A stretch of DNA of 64,000 nt, from NCBI GenBank assembly GCA_037131735.1, contig JBAXQM010000006.1, forward strand, positions 51,591 through 115,590. Direction: 5' to 3'. Both the position numbers and the translations under genes were made by a program. Below, in pieces: positions 42,293-50,081 of this stretch. The number at the start of each line of letters is the position of its first letter. Positions within the stretch are counted from its first letter, which is position 1. The notes beneath the pieces were generated by a model, which made no database searches, was not told the DNA's origin, and saw only the letters and a list, made by a program, of their open reading frames with translations. The stretch comes from CAIUPE01 sp037131735 (GTDB lineage Bacteria; Pseudomonadota; Alphaproteobacteria; Rhizobiales; Beijerinckiaceae).

Positions 42293-43180
42293 TTGCCAGC
42301 CGAAACCGGTTCGTCGTCCCGCCAAGCCACCGGGATAATCCTCGTAGTCTTGTCTGCAATCCTGACCGCTGTGGTCCCGACGGCGGCAAAACTGGCCCTT
42401 GAAGCAGGCGCGACGACACTGACTGTGCTCAGCGCTCGTGGCTTGATTGCGGTCGTGGTCCTGTCCCTGGCGATGCTGCTCACTGGGCAACGCTTCGCCA
42501 TAGGGCGCGGGGCCCTAGTGGCCTGCCTTCTTGCCGGAATAGCTTATCTGTTTATGGCTTACGGCTACATCGGTTCGGTGGCCCATATTCCGGTCAGCCT
42601 CGCCGTCCTGATCTACTTTACCCACCCCTTGCTCTTGGCGCTGATCGCCCATCTGCGAGGGACCGAAAGGCTGAACGCCCGTAAGATTGGCCTTGCCATA
42701 GCGGTTCTGTTAGGCCTGACCCTTGCGATTGGCCCCGAACTGGCAGTTTTGGACCCGTTTGGAATTGCGCTCGCCACGCTGGCATCGGTAGCCGTCTGCG
42801 GGCTGATCCTGTTTGCGGTCGAGGCGCAGAAAGGGGCAAACTCGATTCAGATCATGGTTTATTCGGGCGTCATTACGTCGGTTTTCTTTTCCGCGGTCAC
42901 CACCGGCCTTGGCGCTTGGTCCATGCCCGTCTCCACTTTGGGATGGATTGGTCTGCTCCTTGCTGGTCTCGGCTCTGCCTTTGGGCTTTTGACTTTCTTC
43001 GCGGCCTTCCGCTATATCTCGCCAGTCCGGGCCACGATGATCAGCAATCTAGAGCCGCTGCTTGGTGTTCTGATTGCCGTGGCGTTACTGGGTGAACGCC
43101 TGGCAGGCTGGCAGTGGCTGGGTGTTGGCGTGGTCGTGGCCGGGCTCGTCCTTTTTGAAAAGGCATCCGGCAAGCAATGA
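42293..43180 (+). CDS. EamA/DMT-family transporter
   Basis: A 295-residue drug/metabolite-type exporter with ten hydrophobic spans in two EamA halves. The second half contains the typical LTFFAAFRYISPVRATMISN and LEPLLGVLIAVALLGERLAG. The TTG at 42293 has AAGGAA upstream. The gene is GC-richer than the flanking island. A degraded second copy of its 3' end lies at 46190-46296. Likely exports an amino acid or related metabolite; substrate not known. Confidence 0.9.
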   Translation: MPAETGSSSRQATGIILVVLSAILTAVVPTAAKLALEAGATTLTVLSARGLIAVVVLSLAMLLTGQRFAIGRGALVACLLAGIAYLFMAYGYIGSVAHIPVSLAVLIYFTHPLLLALIAHLRGTERLNARKIGLAIAVLLGLTLAIGPELAVLDPFGIALATLASVAVCGLILFAVEAQKGANSIQIMVYSGVITSVFFSAVTTGLGAWSMPVSTLGWIGLLLAGLGSAFGLLTFFAAFRYISPVRATMISNLEPLLGVLIAVALLGERLAGWQWLGVGVVVAGLVLFEKASGKQ

Positions 43181-43194
43181 ACGCCCCTTTGCCT

Positions 43195-43275
43195 CTGTAG
43201 GCGCGATCGGATAGTGTCGTGCGTTGCAGTCAAAACCGATGATGGCGTGACCAACCGCGTTTTCGCCGGTGATCG
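43195..43275 (-). pseudogene. Remnant of a GNAT gene 3' end
   Basis: This stretch matches the 3' end of the GNAT gene at 46303-46390 (GCCTCT, GCGTTGCAGTCAAAACCGAT versus GCGTTGCGGTCAAAGTCGAC, GCCGGTGATCGC). It lies right after the EamA stop, just as the intact GNAT end lies right after the EamA remnant. No open frame is kept, so it is a relic of a duplicated EamA-GNAT pair. Confidence 0.75.
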
Positions 43276-43324
43276 CTTTGGATGCTCGCGCCCGACTCTA
43301 CGGCCATCTACAGCCGCCGCTCCA

Positions 43325-43363
43325 CCGTGACAGGCCGGCGAACTGGTCGCCGGCCTGTCACGG
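43325..43363. terminator. Strong bidirectional terminator
   Basis: CCGTGACAGGCCGGCG and CGCCGGCCTGTCACGG form a perfect 16-pair stem with a seven-base loop. It lies between the EamA gene and the convergent oxidoreductase gene, two bases from that gene's stop codon. Confidence 0.9.
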
Positions 43364-43365
43364 TT

Positions 43366-45843
43366 TCATGCCCGCACGCGCTCCTGTTTGGGATCATACC
43401 AAGCGCCCAGACGCAGTTCTGCAGGGAACCGATCGCAGGCGATCTCAACCTCGAACTTGCCATTGGCCAGAAAGGCTGCGTCCACACCGTCGTCGGAGCG
43501 GATCATGCCGAGGGCCAGCGAAGCCCCAACACGATGCCCGAATGCGCCGGTGGTTACCGAGCCTATCATCCGCCCGTCCAGCAGGATTGGCTCGTTATGG
43601 TGGAGGAGAGGAGCCTTGTCGCCGCCTTCGAGCCTAATCAGCACCATCCTGCGGCGGGGCTTGCCGACGGCCTTGGCATTCAAAAGCGCGTCGTGACCAA
43701 GGAACCCTCCGGGTTTGTTCCAGGCCACCGCAAAGCCCAAGCCCGCTTCGATCGGCGTATCTTCTTCGCCGATGTCGTGGCCCCAGTGCCGGTAACCCTT
43801 CTCCATGCGCAGGGAATTGAGCGCAAAATAGCCAGCATGGCGCAGCTTGTCGCCGCCCGCCTCGACGATCCGGTCGAAGACGTGCTGTGCAAAGTCGGCA
43901 GGCACATAAAGTTCCCAACCGAGTTCGCCCACATAGGTGATACGCTGGGCCAAGACCCTTGCATATCCGATCTCGATTTCGCGGGCGCTGCCGAAGGGGA
44001 AAGCCTCGTTGGACAGATCCTCTCCGGATAGGCGCGTCAACAGGTCCCGGGAGTCGGGGCCCATGAGGGTCAGCATGGCAAGACCAGCGCTGGCGTCCGC
44101 CACATGGGCGCGAGCGTCCTCTGGAACATGACGCCGCAACCAGGCAAGGTCGCGCGTATGCGAAGCCGGGCCGGTCACGACCATGAACCGGTCTGAGCCA
44201 AGCCTCGTGACAGTAACATCCGCCTCGATACCCCCGCGCTCGTTCAGCCATTGAGTATAGACAACGCGCCCAGGTTCAACGTCCACGTCACCGGCGCTGA
44301 TCTGGCCAAGGACCTTGCAGGCATCCCGCCCCTCGACGGTAAACTTTGCGAAGCAGGATTGGTCAAAGAGGCTGACGCCTGCGGCAGTGTGCCGGCACTC
44401 TTCGCCGACGGCCGAAAACCAGCTTGGGCGCTCGTAAGAGAAGTCCAGAGGTTCCGTCACGCCCTTGCGCCGGAAAAGACCGGGCCTTTCGTGTCCGGCG
44501 CCTTCGGTCATGATTGCCCCTGCGGCAAGAAGGCGATCATGGAAGGGGCTTCGCCGCGCGCCACGCGCCGTGTCATACTGGCGTGAAGGCCAGTGCATTT
44601 GGAACAACAGGCCGAGCGTTTCCTTGGTGCGGTCGAAAAGATACTGCTTTGTCGACTGGAAGGGTTGCATCCGGCGGATATCCACATCCGCAACATCCAT
44701 CGGCGAGCGTCCGTCCTTGATCCAACTCGCCAAGAGCCGCCCCGCGCCGCCGGACGACAGAATGCCGACGGAATTGAACCCGCAGATGCAGAAAAGGCCC
44801 TGCACTTCAGGCGTCTCACCCAGCAAGTATCGGTCGTCCGGAGTGAAGCTTTCAGGGCCGTTGAAGAACAGCTGGATCCCTGCGGTCTTTAGAAGGGGGA
44901 CGCGCCGCGTTGCTGCCTCCAGAACCGGTTCGAAATGGTCGAGGTCTTCAGGCAGTGAATCAAAGCAGAAATTTTCTGGAATACCCTTGTGGCCCCAAGG
45001 CTTGGCGACCGGTTCAAAACAGCCCATCAAGATCTTTCCAGCGTCTTCCTTATAGTAGGCGTACTCGTCGGGGACGAGCGCCACTGGCAGGTTCCTTTTC
45101 AGCCCGGGGATCGGCTCAGTCACCATGTAGAAATGTTCAGCAGCATGCAGGGGCAAGGATGCGCCAGCCGTACTCGCTAGGTCACGCGACCACATTCCTC
45201 CGGCAATCACGACCTTTCCAGCTCGGATGACGCGGTCGGCAAGCTGGACGCCGATAGCTTTCGAGTTCTCGACCAGAATATTCTGGACTTTGACATTCTC
45301 AAGAATACGCACACCGCCGCGCCGTGCGCCTGCCGCCATCGCCAGTGTTACGTCCACTGGGTTGATCTGCCCGTCATTTGGGTACCAGGTCCCACCGACG
45401 ACGTCTTCCACTTCTAGGTGCGGCCATCTCTCGCGTATTTCGGCAGGAGTGACGACATGACCCTCTATGCCGAAGTTGTGGGCCATCGAGAGACCTCGTT
45501 TGAATTCGTGCAGGCGGTCGGCGGTTTTGGCCACGCGAATGCAGCCGTTTCGTTTGAGCCCGGTCGCCACCCCCGTTTCAGCTTCGAGGCGCCCGTAGAG
45601 TTCGCTTGAATACCGGGCGAGCTGCGTCATGTTATGTGAGGCCCGCAACTCAGTCACGATCCCTGCGGCGTGCCAGGTTGTTCCACAGGTCAGTTGACGC
45701 CTTTCTAGGAGCACAACATCTTGAACACCAAGCTTTGCCAGATGATAGGCGACCGAACAGCCGGCCACTCCACCTCCAATGATGACGACCGCGGCTGATT
45801 CGATATTGGCCGCGGAGTCGCCTTGAATAGGCCCTTCAGACAT
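43366..45843 (-). CDS. Dimethylglycine dehydrogenase-like FAD oxidoreductase
   Basis: An 825-residue two-part enzyme. The N-terminal half is a DAO-type FAD domain: VVIIGGGVAGCSVAYHLAKL near 19-38 and GTTWHAAGIVTEL near 54-66, with the histidine that binds FAD covalently in this family. The C-terminal half (about 430-825) is the GcvT-like folate domain, ending in the aminomethyltransferase barrel (YVGELGWELYVPADFAQHVF). It oxidatively demethylates N-methylated amino acids such as dimethylglycine or sarcosine, passing the methyl to tetrahydrofolate. Upstream, a CGTAAT operator suggests IclR control. The gene is GC-rich. Confidence 0.93.
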   Translation of the reverse strand: MSEGPIQGDSAANIESAAVVIIGGGVAGCSVAYHLAKLGVQDVVLLERRQLTCGTTWHAAGIVTELRASHNMTQLARYSSELYGRLEAETGVATGLKRNGCIRVAKTADRLHEFKRGLSMAHNFGIEGHVVTPAEIRERWPHLEVEDVVGGTWYPNDGQINPVDVTLAMAAGARRGGVRILENVKVQNILVENSKAIGVQLADRVIRAGKVVIAGGMWSRDLASTAGASLPLHAAEHFYMVTEPIPGLKRNLPVALVPDEYAYYKEDAGKILMGCFEPVAKPWGHKGIPENFCFDSLPEDLDHFEPVLEAATRRVPLLKTAGIQLFFNGPESFTPDDRYLLGETPEVQGLFCICGFNSVGILSSGGAGRLLASWIKDGRSPMDVADVDIRRMQPFQSTKQYLFDRTKETLGLLFQMHWPSRQYDTARGARRSPFHDRLLAAGAIMTEGAGHERPGLFRRKGVTEPLDFSYERPSWFSAVGEECRHTAAGVSLFDQSCFAKFTVEGRDACKVLGQISAGDVDVEPGRVVYTQWLNERGGIEADVTVTRLGSDRFMVVTGPASHTRDLAWLRRHVPEDARAHVADASAGLAMLTLMGPDSRDLLTRLSGEDLSNEAFPFGSAREIEIGYARVLAQRITYVGELGWELYVPADFAQHVFDRIVEAGGDKLRHAGYFALNSLRMEKGYRHWGHDIGEEDTPIEAGLGFAVAWNKPGGFLGHDALLNAKAVGKPRRRMVLIRLEGGDKAPLLHHNEPILLDGRMIGSVTTGAFGHRVGASLALGMIRSDDGVDAAFLANGKFEVEIACDRFPAELRLGAWYDPKQERVRA

Positions 45844-45857
45844 CTTTATTTCCCCTC

Positions 45858-45874
45858 ATTACGTAAATCGTAAT
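45858..45874. promoter_or_regulatory. CGTAAT operator 2 upstream of the oxidoreductase
   Basis: ATTACG-TAAAT-CGTAAT, a 17-base inverted repeat, lies about 15 bases upstream of the start at 45843. It shares the CGTAAT element of the sites at 39442 and 48753 but is arranged as an inverted rather than direct repeat. Confidence 0.6.
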
Positions 45875-46026
45875 TACTTATATTAAGAGTAATGTATGAA
45901 AACCGACGAGTCCAGTTGTATTGATGAGCTGCCGGCTCGGGCGCTTGCCTCTCCTGGTGACTCCCATCTGAGCAGGACCGAGGGGTTAAATCGCCGGAAG
46001 GCAAGTGCTTGCAAAAGGTTGTGGTC

Positions 46027-46054
46027 GTTGGGGGCCTTGCGCTTGGCCCCCAAC
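46027..46054. other. Stable GC-rich hairpin in a gene-poor stretch
   Basis: GTTGGGGGCC and GGCCCCCAAC form a 10-pair stem with an eight-base loop. It lies in a 430-base stretch (45875-46302) with no intact gene. No T-run follows, so the role is open: an old terminator or a transposon-related stem. Confidence 0.5.
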
Positions 46055-46189
46055 GGATCGTGCTCGTTCAGGGTGGAGTTGTGATCGAAGGGCTGACTTT
46101 GAAATAGGGCCCTTTTCACCAACGACCGACATATCAAACCGCTCGGGGCTACATTGTTCGGAAATTCTAAACCAGCGCTTTGCGTCCCC

Positions 46190-46296
46190 ATGTCCATGAT
46201 GCTGCTGGGCGAACGCCCATCAGGTTGGCAACGGCCGATGGTCGTTATGGTATTGGCCGAGCTTGTCCTTTTGAAAAGGCATCCGTCAAGTAATGA
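46190..46296 (+). pseudogene. Degraded copy of the EamA gene 3' end
   Basis: The stretch ATGCTGCTGGGCGAACGCCC and, further on, CTTGTCCTTTTGAAAAGGCA align with the EamA gene end (43080-43180). A missing T in the CCTTTTTGAAAAGG run shifts the frame. Only the last 30 codons are present. It abuts the intact GNAT gene in the same convergent layout as the EamA gene and the GNAT remnant at 43195. Confidence 0.8.
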
Positions 46297-46302
46297 GCGT
46301 TC

Positions 46303-47025
46303 TTACGCCTCTAGTGGACCTATCAGATATTCCCACGCGTTGCGGTCAAAGTCGACTATGGCGTGTCCTTCAGCAATTGCGCCGGTGATCGCAGCCCGCA
46401 GTCGCATCCGCTCTGCCAAAGCGCGCGGGGGGTCGCTGTGGATCATCGCGTCGGACCCTTCGGCGAGCTTAAGCCGCTGCGCCACTTTGCCATTGGTCGT
46501 CGCCGGCAGTCCGGTCGCCCGTGCACTGACCTTGATGCTGCTGAGGCGCCATTCTGCTAGCAGCCGGTCCGAGGGAAGGCCCGCGTTGATACCTTGCATG
46601 TCACCGTAATAGTCGGGGTAATAGATGCGGACGATGGCGCCGAGCGTGCCAAGGTTCAGGCTTGCGTTCAACCCGCGTAATGGGTCGAAGGTCCACCTTA
46701 CAAGTTCGATACCACGCGCGAGACACCAGTCACGCTGATACCACTTCAGCCGCGAGCCAAGATGCAATCCGCGTGCGTCAGGATGGACCGCAAGACGATG
46801 GGAATGCTGCGCACGAGGGTCCTTGGTTGGAAATCCAAAGACATAGCCGATCAGCCGCCCTTCCAGAAACGCACCAGCACAAAGCCCGCCTTCCCCCTGG
46901 ATCACCATCATCAGATCAGCTGGGTCGGCGGGGTCTTCCTTGCCCCAAACCGCGTTCTGCAAAGTCTCAGCCTGTCTGTATTCTGCCATGGTGGACAAGT
47001 CGCGGATTTCAGGTTGCGCCATCAT
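46303..47025 (-). CDS. GNAT-family acetyltransferase (COG3375-like)
   Basis: A 240-residue GNAT protein. Its acetyl-CoA site is near HRLAVHPDARGLHLGSRLKW (residues 77-96), followed by WTFDPLRGLNASLNLGTLGA, characteristic of the COG3375-type group. The end of an enolase-superfamily gene overlaps its start codon, so the two were one operon. GNAT and enolase partners make N-acyl amino acid racemisation pathways in other bacteria, which could explain the pairing. The GNAT gene is intact; its partner is not. Confidence 0.85.
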   Translation of the reverse strand: MMAQPEIRDLSTMAEYRQAETLQNAVWGKEDPADPADLMMVIQGEGGLCAGAFLEGRLIGYVFGFPTKDPRAQHSHRLAVHPDARGLHLGSRLKWYQRDWCLARGIELVRWTFDPLRGLNASLNLGTLGAIVRIYYPDYYGDMQGINAGLPSDRLLAEWRLSSIKVSARATGLPATTNGKVAQRLKLAEGSDAMIHSDPPRALAERMRLRAAITGAIAEGHAIVDFDRNAWEYLIGPLEA

Positions 47026-47250
47026 CTTGCTCCCTTTGAAAATGTCTCAGTGCTAGAGGAAACCTTGTCGAGGAAGGACATGTCCAGCGTCACACCAATG
47101 CCTGGCCCGGGTGGAACCGGCATCAGCCCATCTACGGCGGTCAAAACCTCGTTGATGATATCCTTTTTGAAATAACGGCTGGAACTGGAGGTATCACCCG
47201 GTTTCAAGAAGTTAGGTTGCGTCGATAGATGGATGTTGTGGGCGGACCGC
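47022..47250 (-). pseudogene. Enolase-superfamily (mandelate racemase/MLE-type) C-terminal fragment
   Basis: Minus-strand residues WRIQWRSAHNIHLSTQPNFL, KPGDTSSSSRYF, INEVLTAVDGLMPVPPGPGI and GVTLDMSFLDKV form the C-terminal end of an MLE-type enzyme. Less than a quarter of the gene remains, ending in an ATGA overlap with the GNAT start. The upstream part is replaced by IS21 sequence near 47236-47250. Confidence 0.75.
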
Positions 47251-47357
47251 CACTGGATACGCCACAGGCACTGGCCTTGCACCGCGAACCACAGGCCAAT
47301 GTCGAGCGTTATGACGGTCTGCGCGCCCAGATTGCCGGAGGCAGTCATGCGTCATGA
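47236..47357 (+). mobile_element. IS21-family istA C-terminal fragment
   Basis: The plus-strand frame reads PLDTPQALALHREPQANVER, YDGLRAQIAGGSHAS, then stop at 47355-47357. This is the C-terminal end of an IstA transposase, which precedes istB with an overlap as in intact IS21 elements. The rest of istA is absent. Confidence 0.8.
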
Positions 47358-47726
47358 TCCTGCCGCCGGCGCCATCGTCATCATGCTGCGCAGTCTGAAG
47401 ATGTATGGTATGGCACAAGCCGTCACCGACCTGATCGAGCAAGGCGCCCCGGCTTTTGAGGCTGCTGTCCCGATGCTGTCGCAACTGCTGAAGGCCGAAT
47501 TGGCCGAACGCGAAGTTCGGTCGATCGCCTATCACATGAAGTCGGCCCGCTTCCCGGCCTACAAGGACCTCGCGGGCTTCGACTTTGCTGCCAGCGAGAT
47601 CAACGAGGCCACCGCTGTCACATCCTGGAGACCGGAAACGACAGCTTCCGCTTCAAGGCAAGCTCAGCTGCCGCATCCGCTGCAAAGAAAAAGAAGGAGA
47701 CAACACACAGCTTGACACCGCCCTGA
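47347..47726 (+). pseudogene. Internally deleted istB (IS21 helper ATPase)
   Basis: The N-terminal part (MLRSLKMYGMAQAVTDLIEQ, REVRSIAYHMKSARFPAYKD, LAGFDFAASEINEA) ends near 47612. The frame then jumps to CHILETGNDSFRFKASSAAA and KKKKETTHSLTPP with stop at 47724-47726, the IstB C-terminus. The Walker A and B region in between is deleted, so the ATPase is dead. IS21 helper protein identity is clear from both ends. Confidence 0.85.
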
Positions 47727-47743
47727 ACCGAAATCCATAATCA

Positions 47744-47798
47744 GAGGTGGCTCACTTCTCGGTGAAAAACCCGGCTCACTTCTGAGTGAAAATCAACA
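47744..47798. repeat. Right end of the IS21-family element
   Basis: GAGGTGGCTCACTTCTCGGT and CCCGGCTCACTTCTGAGTGA contain the repeated GGCTCACTTCT units of an IS21 right end, closing at about AATCAACA. Multiple terminal repeats of this kind are the IstA binding sites of IS21 elements. Confidence 0.75.
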
Positions 47799-47875
47799 TT
47801 CAACGATGACTTAATCCCGCAGGCAGCGGCCTTTTGGTGCCGCCTGGTCGAGCATATGTTGCCGTCTTGATATCC

Positions 47876-48706
47876 TCAAAAGTTCTTCCGCCCCGCAAAG
47901 GCATCCGACAGCCGTTGTGTAGCGCTGATGACTTTTTGGACGAGACGACTATTAATATTGATATCGATGCGACCAGCTTTAGCAAAAACGCTGATTCCCA
48001 TAATGAACTTACCCGATGCATCGAATACGGGTGCACTCACGGCCGCGTTGCCACTGTTGCCTCCATTTTCAATTGTCGAGACTCCGCTCTTTCGGATTGC
48101 TGCGATAAGCTTATCAAGTTCGATCATGCTATGAGGCGCATTAACTCTGCTCAGCAATAGGTTCTGTTCGATTTCGCGATGTATTAGGGCCGAGGTGCGA
48201 GAGGGGGCTTCATAGGCACTGAACAGCAGGCCTGTCGCCGACCACGTTAAGGGGCAGATATGGGTGATGGGCACAGTGCTGGCTTGCCCGTGACGAGCTT
48301 CAGCCATCCGAATGAACTTCGGACCAGCTTCGCCCCAGGTGACCAGCGCGGCGGTCTCGCCGATTTCGAGGCTGAGCTGTTCTATGCAATCTACAGCCTG
48401 CCGCAGAATGTCAAAGCGTATGAGGCCTTTTAGCGCCAACTGAAGCGCCATGGGCCCTAAGTCGTAGAGCCCGGTCGCGGTGTCTTGGGACGCTAAGCCA
48501 ATTCGAGTTAGACTGACCAGATAACGATGAGCCTTAGCAGGATGCATGCCTGCTATTTTGGCAAGGTCCCCCAATCGCTGAGGTCCATCCGCATCGAGGA
48601 GTACCCTCAAGATGTCGCCTGCCACCTCGACGGACTGAACGCTTCCCTGTTGTTTCTCATCGGCCCCGGTAATCATAATCAATTCTCCAAAAGTGTCCTG
48701 ATGCAT
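47876..48706 (-). CDS. IclR-family transcriptional regulator
   Basis: A 276-residue regulator. The helix-turn-helix is LGDLAKIAGMHPAKAHRYLV near 45-64, and the effector domain starts near 85. Its signature part is GGNSGNAAVSAPVFDASGKF followed by IMGISVFAKAGRID near 225-255. An alternative start at 48676 would remove ten residues. It is divergent from the polyamine-type transporter operon, with a CGTAAT repeat between them. The same motif precedes two other units, so it may govern all of them. Confidence 0.92.
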   Translation of the reverse strand: MHQDTFGELIMITGADEKQQGSVQSVEVAGDILRVLLDADGPQRLGDLAKIAGMHPAKAHRYLVSLTRIGLASQDTATGLYDLGPMALQLALKGLIRFDILRQAVDCIEQLSLEIGETAALVTWGEAGPKFIRMAEARHGQASTVPITHICPLTWSATGLLFSAYEAPSRTSALIHREIEQNLLLSRVNAPHSMIELDKLIAAIRKSGVSTIENGGNSGNAAVSAPVFDASGKFIMGISVFAKAGRIDININSRLVQKVISATQRLSDAFAGRKNF

Positions 48707-48752
48707 TTGGTAGCCATTGACAAGTAATCAAATTATCTTAACATTCAAAAAT

Positions 48753-48777
48753 CGTAATAAATTATATAATTCGTAAT
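48753..48777. promoter_or_regulatory. CGTAAT direct-repeat operator 3
   Basis: CGTAAT at 48753-48758 and at 48772-48777, again with a 19-base period, with a central AATTATATAATT. It lies in the AT-rich gap between the IclR gene and the transporter operon, where an autoregulated IclR site is expected. Confidence 0.7.
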
Positions 48778-48955
48778 TTAGTGACATGGATAGGGCTCGA
48801 ACTTTGACAAGCTATCATTGGTGGCCAGTCGATCTTTGGAAACGGGGCTTGAAGATAATCAAGGTGGCCCTGGTTGCGCTTCGATCTTTGGATGCAGCTA
48901 TCGAGCGAATGAGCAATTCCGCTTCCGAAGAATTGAAGAAAGATTGCTGTTGGCC

Positions 48956-50062
48956 ATGGCCTTGATCCAGTTCGAAAACATTTTCAAATACTATGGGGGA
49001 AGGTCGGTTGTCGCTGTCGATGACTTGAGTCTGGGTATTGAAGCCGGGGAGTTTCTGACCCTGCTTGGTCCGTCCGGCTCGGGCAAGACCACTTCGCTAA
49101 TGTTGCTTGCCGGTTTTGAGCAACCGAGTTCCGGAACGATCCGCCTTGACGGTACCCCAATCGAAGCTATGCCAGCCCATCGCCGAAACATGGGGGTTGT
49201 CTTCCAGAGTCATGCTCTTTTCCCGCATATGACGGTCGCCGAAAATGTTGCGTTTCCGCTTAAGGTCCGCCGGGTTTCACGAAGCGAAATCGCAACGCGT
49301 GTCACACGCGCTCTGGAAAAGGTCCGCTTGGCAAAGTTCGATGATCGAATGCCGCATGAACTATCAGGCGGCCAACAACAGCGTGTCGCTTTAGCACGTG
49401 CGCTCGTATTCGATCCTCGCCTGGTTCTTCTGGATGAGCCTCTCTCGGCGTTGGACAAGAAGCTTCGCGAGGAGATGCAGCTTGAAATTCGGCGTCTTCA
49501 TCGTGAGCTTGGCGTTACTATGGTTTTCGTTACCCATGATCAGTCAGAAGCTATGGTGATGTCTGATCGGATTGCGGTCTTCAATCATGGAAAGATCGAA
49601 CAGATTGGGCCCCCTCAGCATCTTTACGATGCGCCATGCAATTTGTTTGTAGCCAGCTTTCTAGGTGATAACAACACGATTAAGGGTCGTTCCAGCTTAG
49701 GATCAGTGGCACAAGGTGGGCAAGCAGAATTCCGGCTTACCAATGGATCGGTGCTATTCGGTCTTATTGCAAGCAAGACCGCAAGCGGTTCTTCACACGT
49801 CCTTTGCGTGCGTCCCGAGTGCCTGAAGGTGGGTATTTACGATACGGAATTAAATACTAAAAACCGTATACAGGCCCATTTAGTCGACATCATTCGACAG
49901 GGGGACCACTGGCGGCTTGTTACTTCACTCGCGGGTGTTGAGGGTCATTCTCATGCAGATAATTGGATTGTCAAGGTCAGTATCGGGGCGGCACCGCCTG
50001 GACTTACTATAGGTCAACCACTCGTATTGGGCTTCCGTCCCGAGGATGCTTGGATCTTTTAA
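48956..50062 (+). CDS. Polyamine-type ABC transporter ATPase (PotA family)
   Basis: About 368 residues: Walker A GPSGSGKTT, signature LSGGQQQRVALARAL, Walker B LVLLDEPLSALDK, switch VTHDQSEAMVMSD, then a TOBE_2-type C-terminal domain. I start at MALIQFENIFKYYGG (48956); the frame extends to 48818 without recognisable sequence. It leads the operon of ATPase, FAD enzyme, binding protein and two permeases. Substrates of this family include spermidine, putrescine and modified amino acids. Confidence 0.92.
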   Translation: MALIQFENIFKYYGGRSVVAVDDLSLGIEAGEFLTLLGPSGSGKTTSLMLLAGFEQPSSGTIRLDGTPIEAMPAHRRNMGVVFQSHALFPHMTVAENVAFPLKVRRVSRSEIATRVTRALEKVRLAKFDDRMPHELSGGQQQRVALARALVFDPRLVLLDEPLSALDKKLREEMQLEIRRLHRELGVTMVFVTHDQSEAMVMSDRIAVFNHGKIEQIGPPQHLYDAPCNLFVASFLGDNNTIKGRSSLGSVAQGGQAEFRLTNGSVLFGLIASKTASGSSHVLCVRPECLKVGIYDTELNTKNRIQAHLVDIIRQGDHWRLVTSLAGVEGHSHADNWIVKVSIGAAPPGLTIGQPLVLGFRPEDAWIF

Positions 50063-50081
50063 GTAATGAAAACGGAATAAA

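Noticed and set aside
42292..42402. Continuation of the M20 hydrolase frame to 42402 as a 197-residue gene
   Set aside because: After about residue 75-80 the frame has no M20 character, and the DNA encodes a permease tail in another frame.
44251..45230. Several plus-strand frames inside the dimethylglycine dehydrogenase-like gene
   Set aside because: GC-rich shadows of the long recognised minus-strand gene.
45883..46197. 104-codon minus-strand frame with a DPLGAKRKAPND segment
   Set aside because: Overlaps a strong hairpin and the EamA relic; no family recognised and the end is inside the operator region.
47022..47348. Full 108-codon minus-strand gene
   Set aside because: Its first third is antisense to the IstA tail; only the last 75 or so codons show enolase-superfamily similarity, so it is a fragment.
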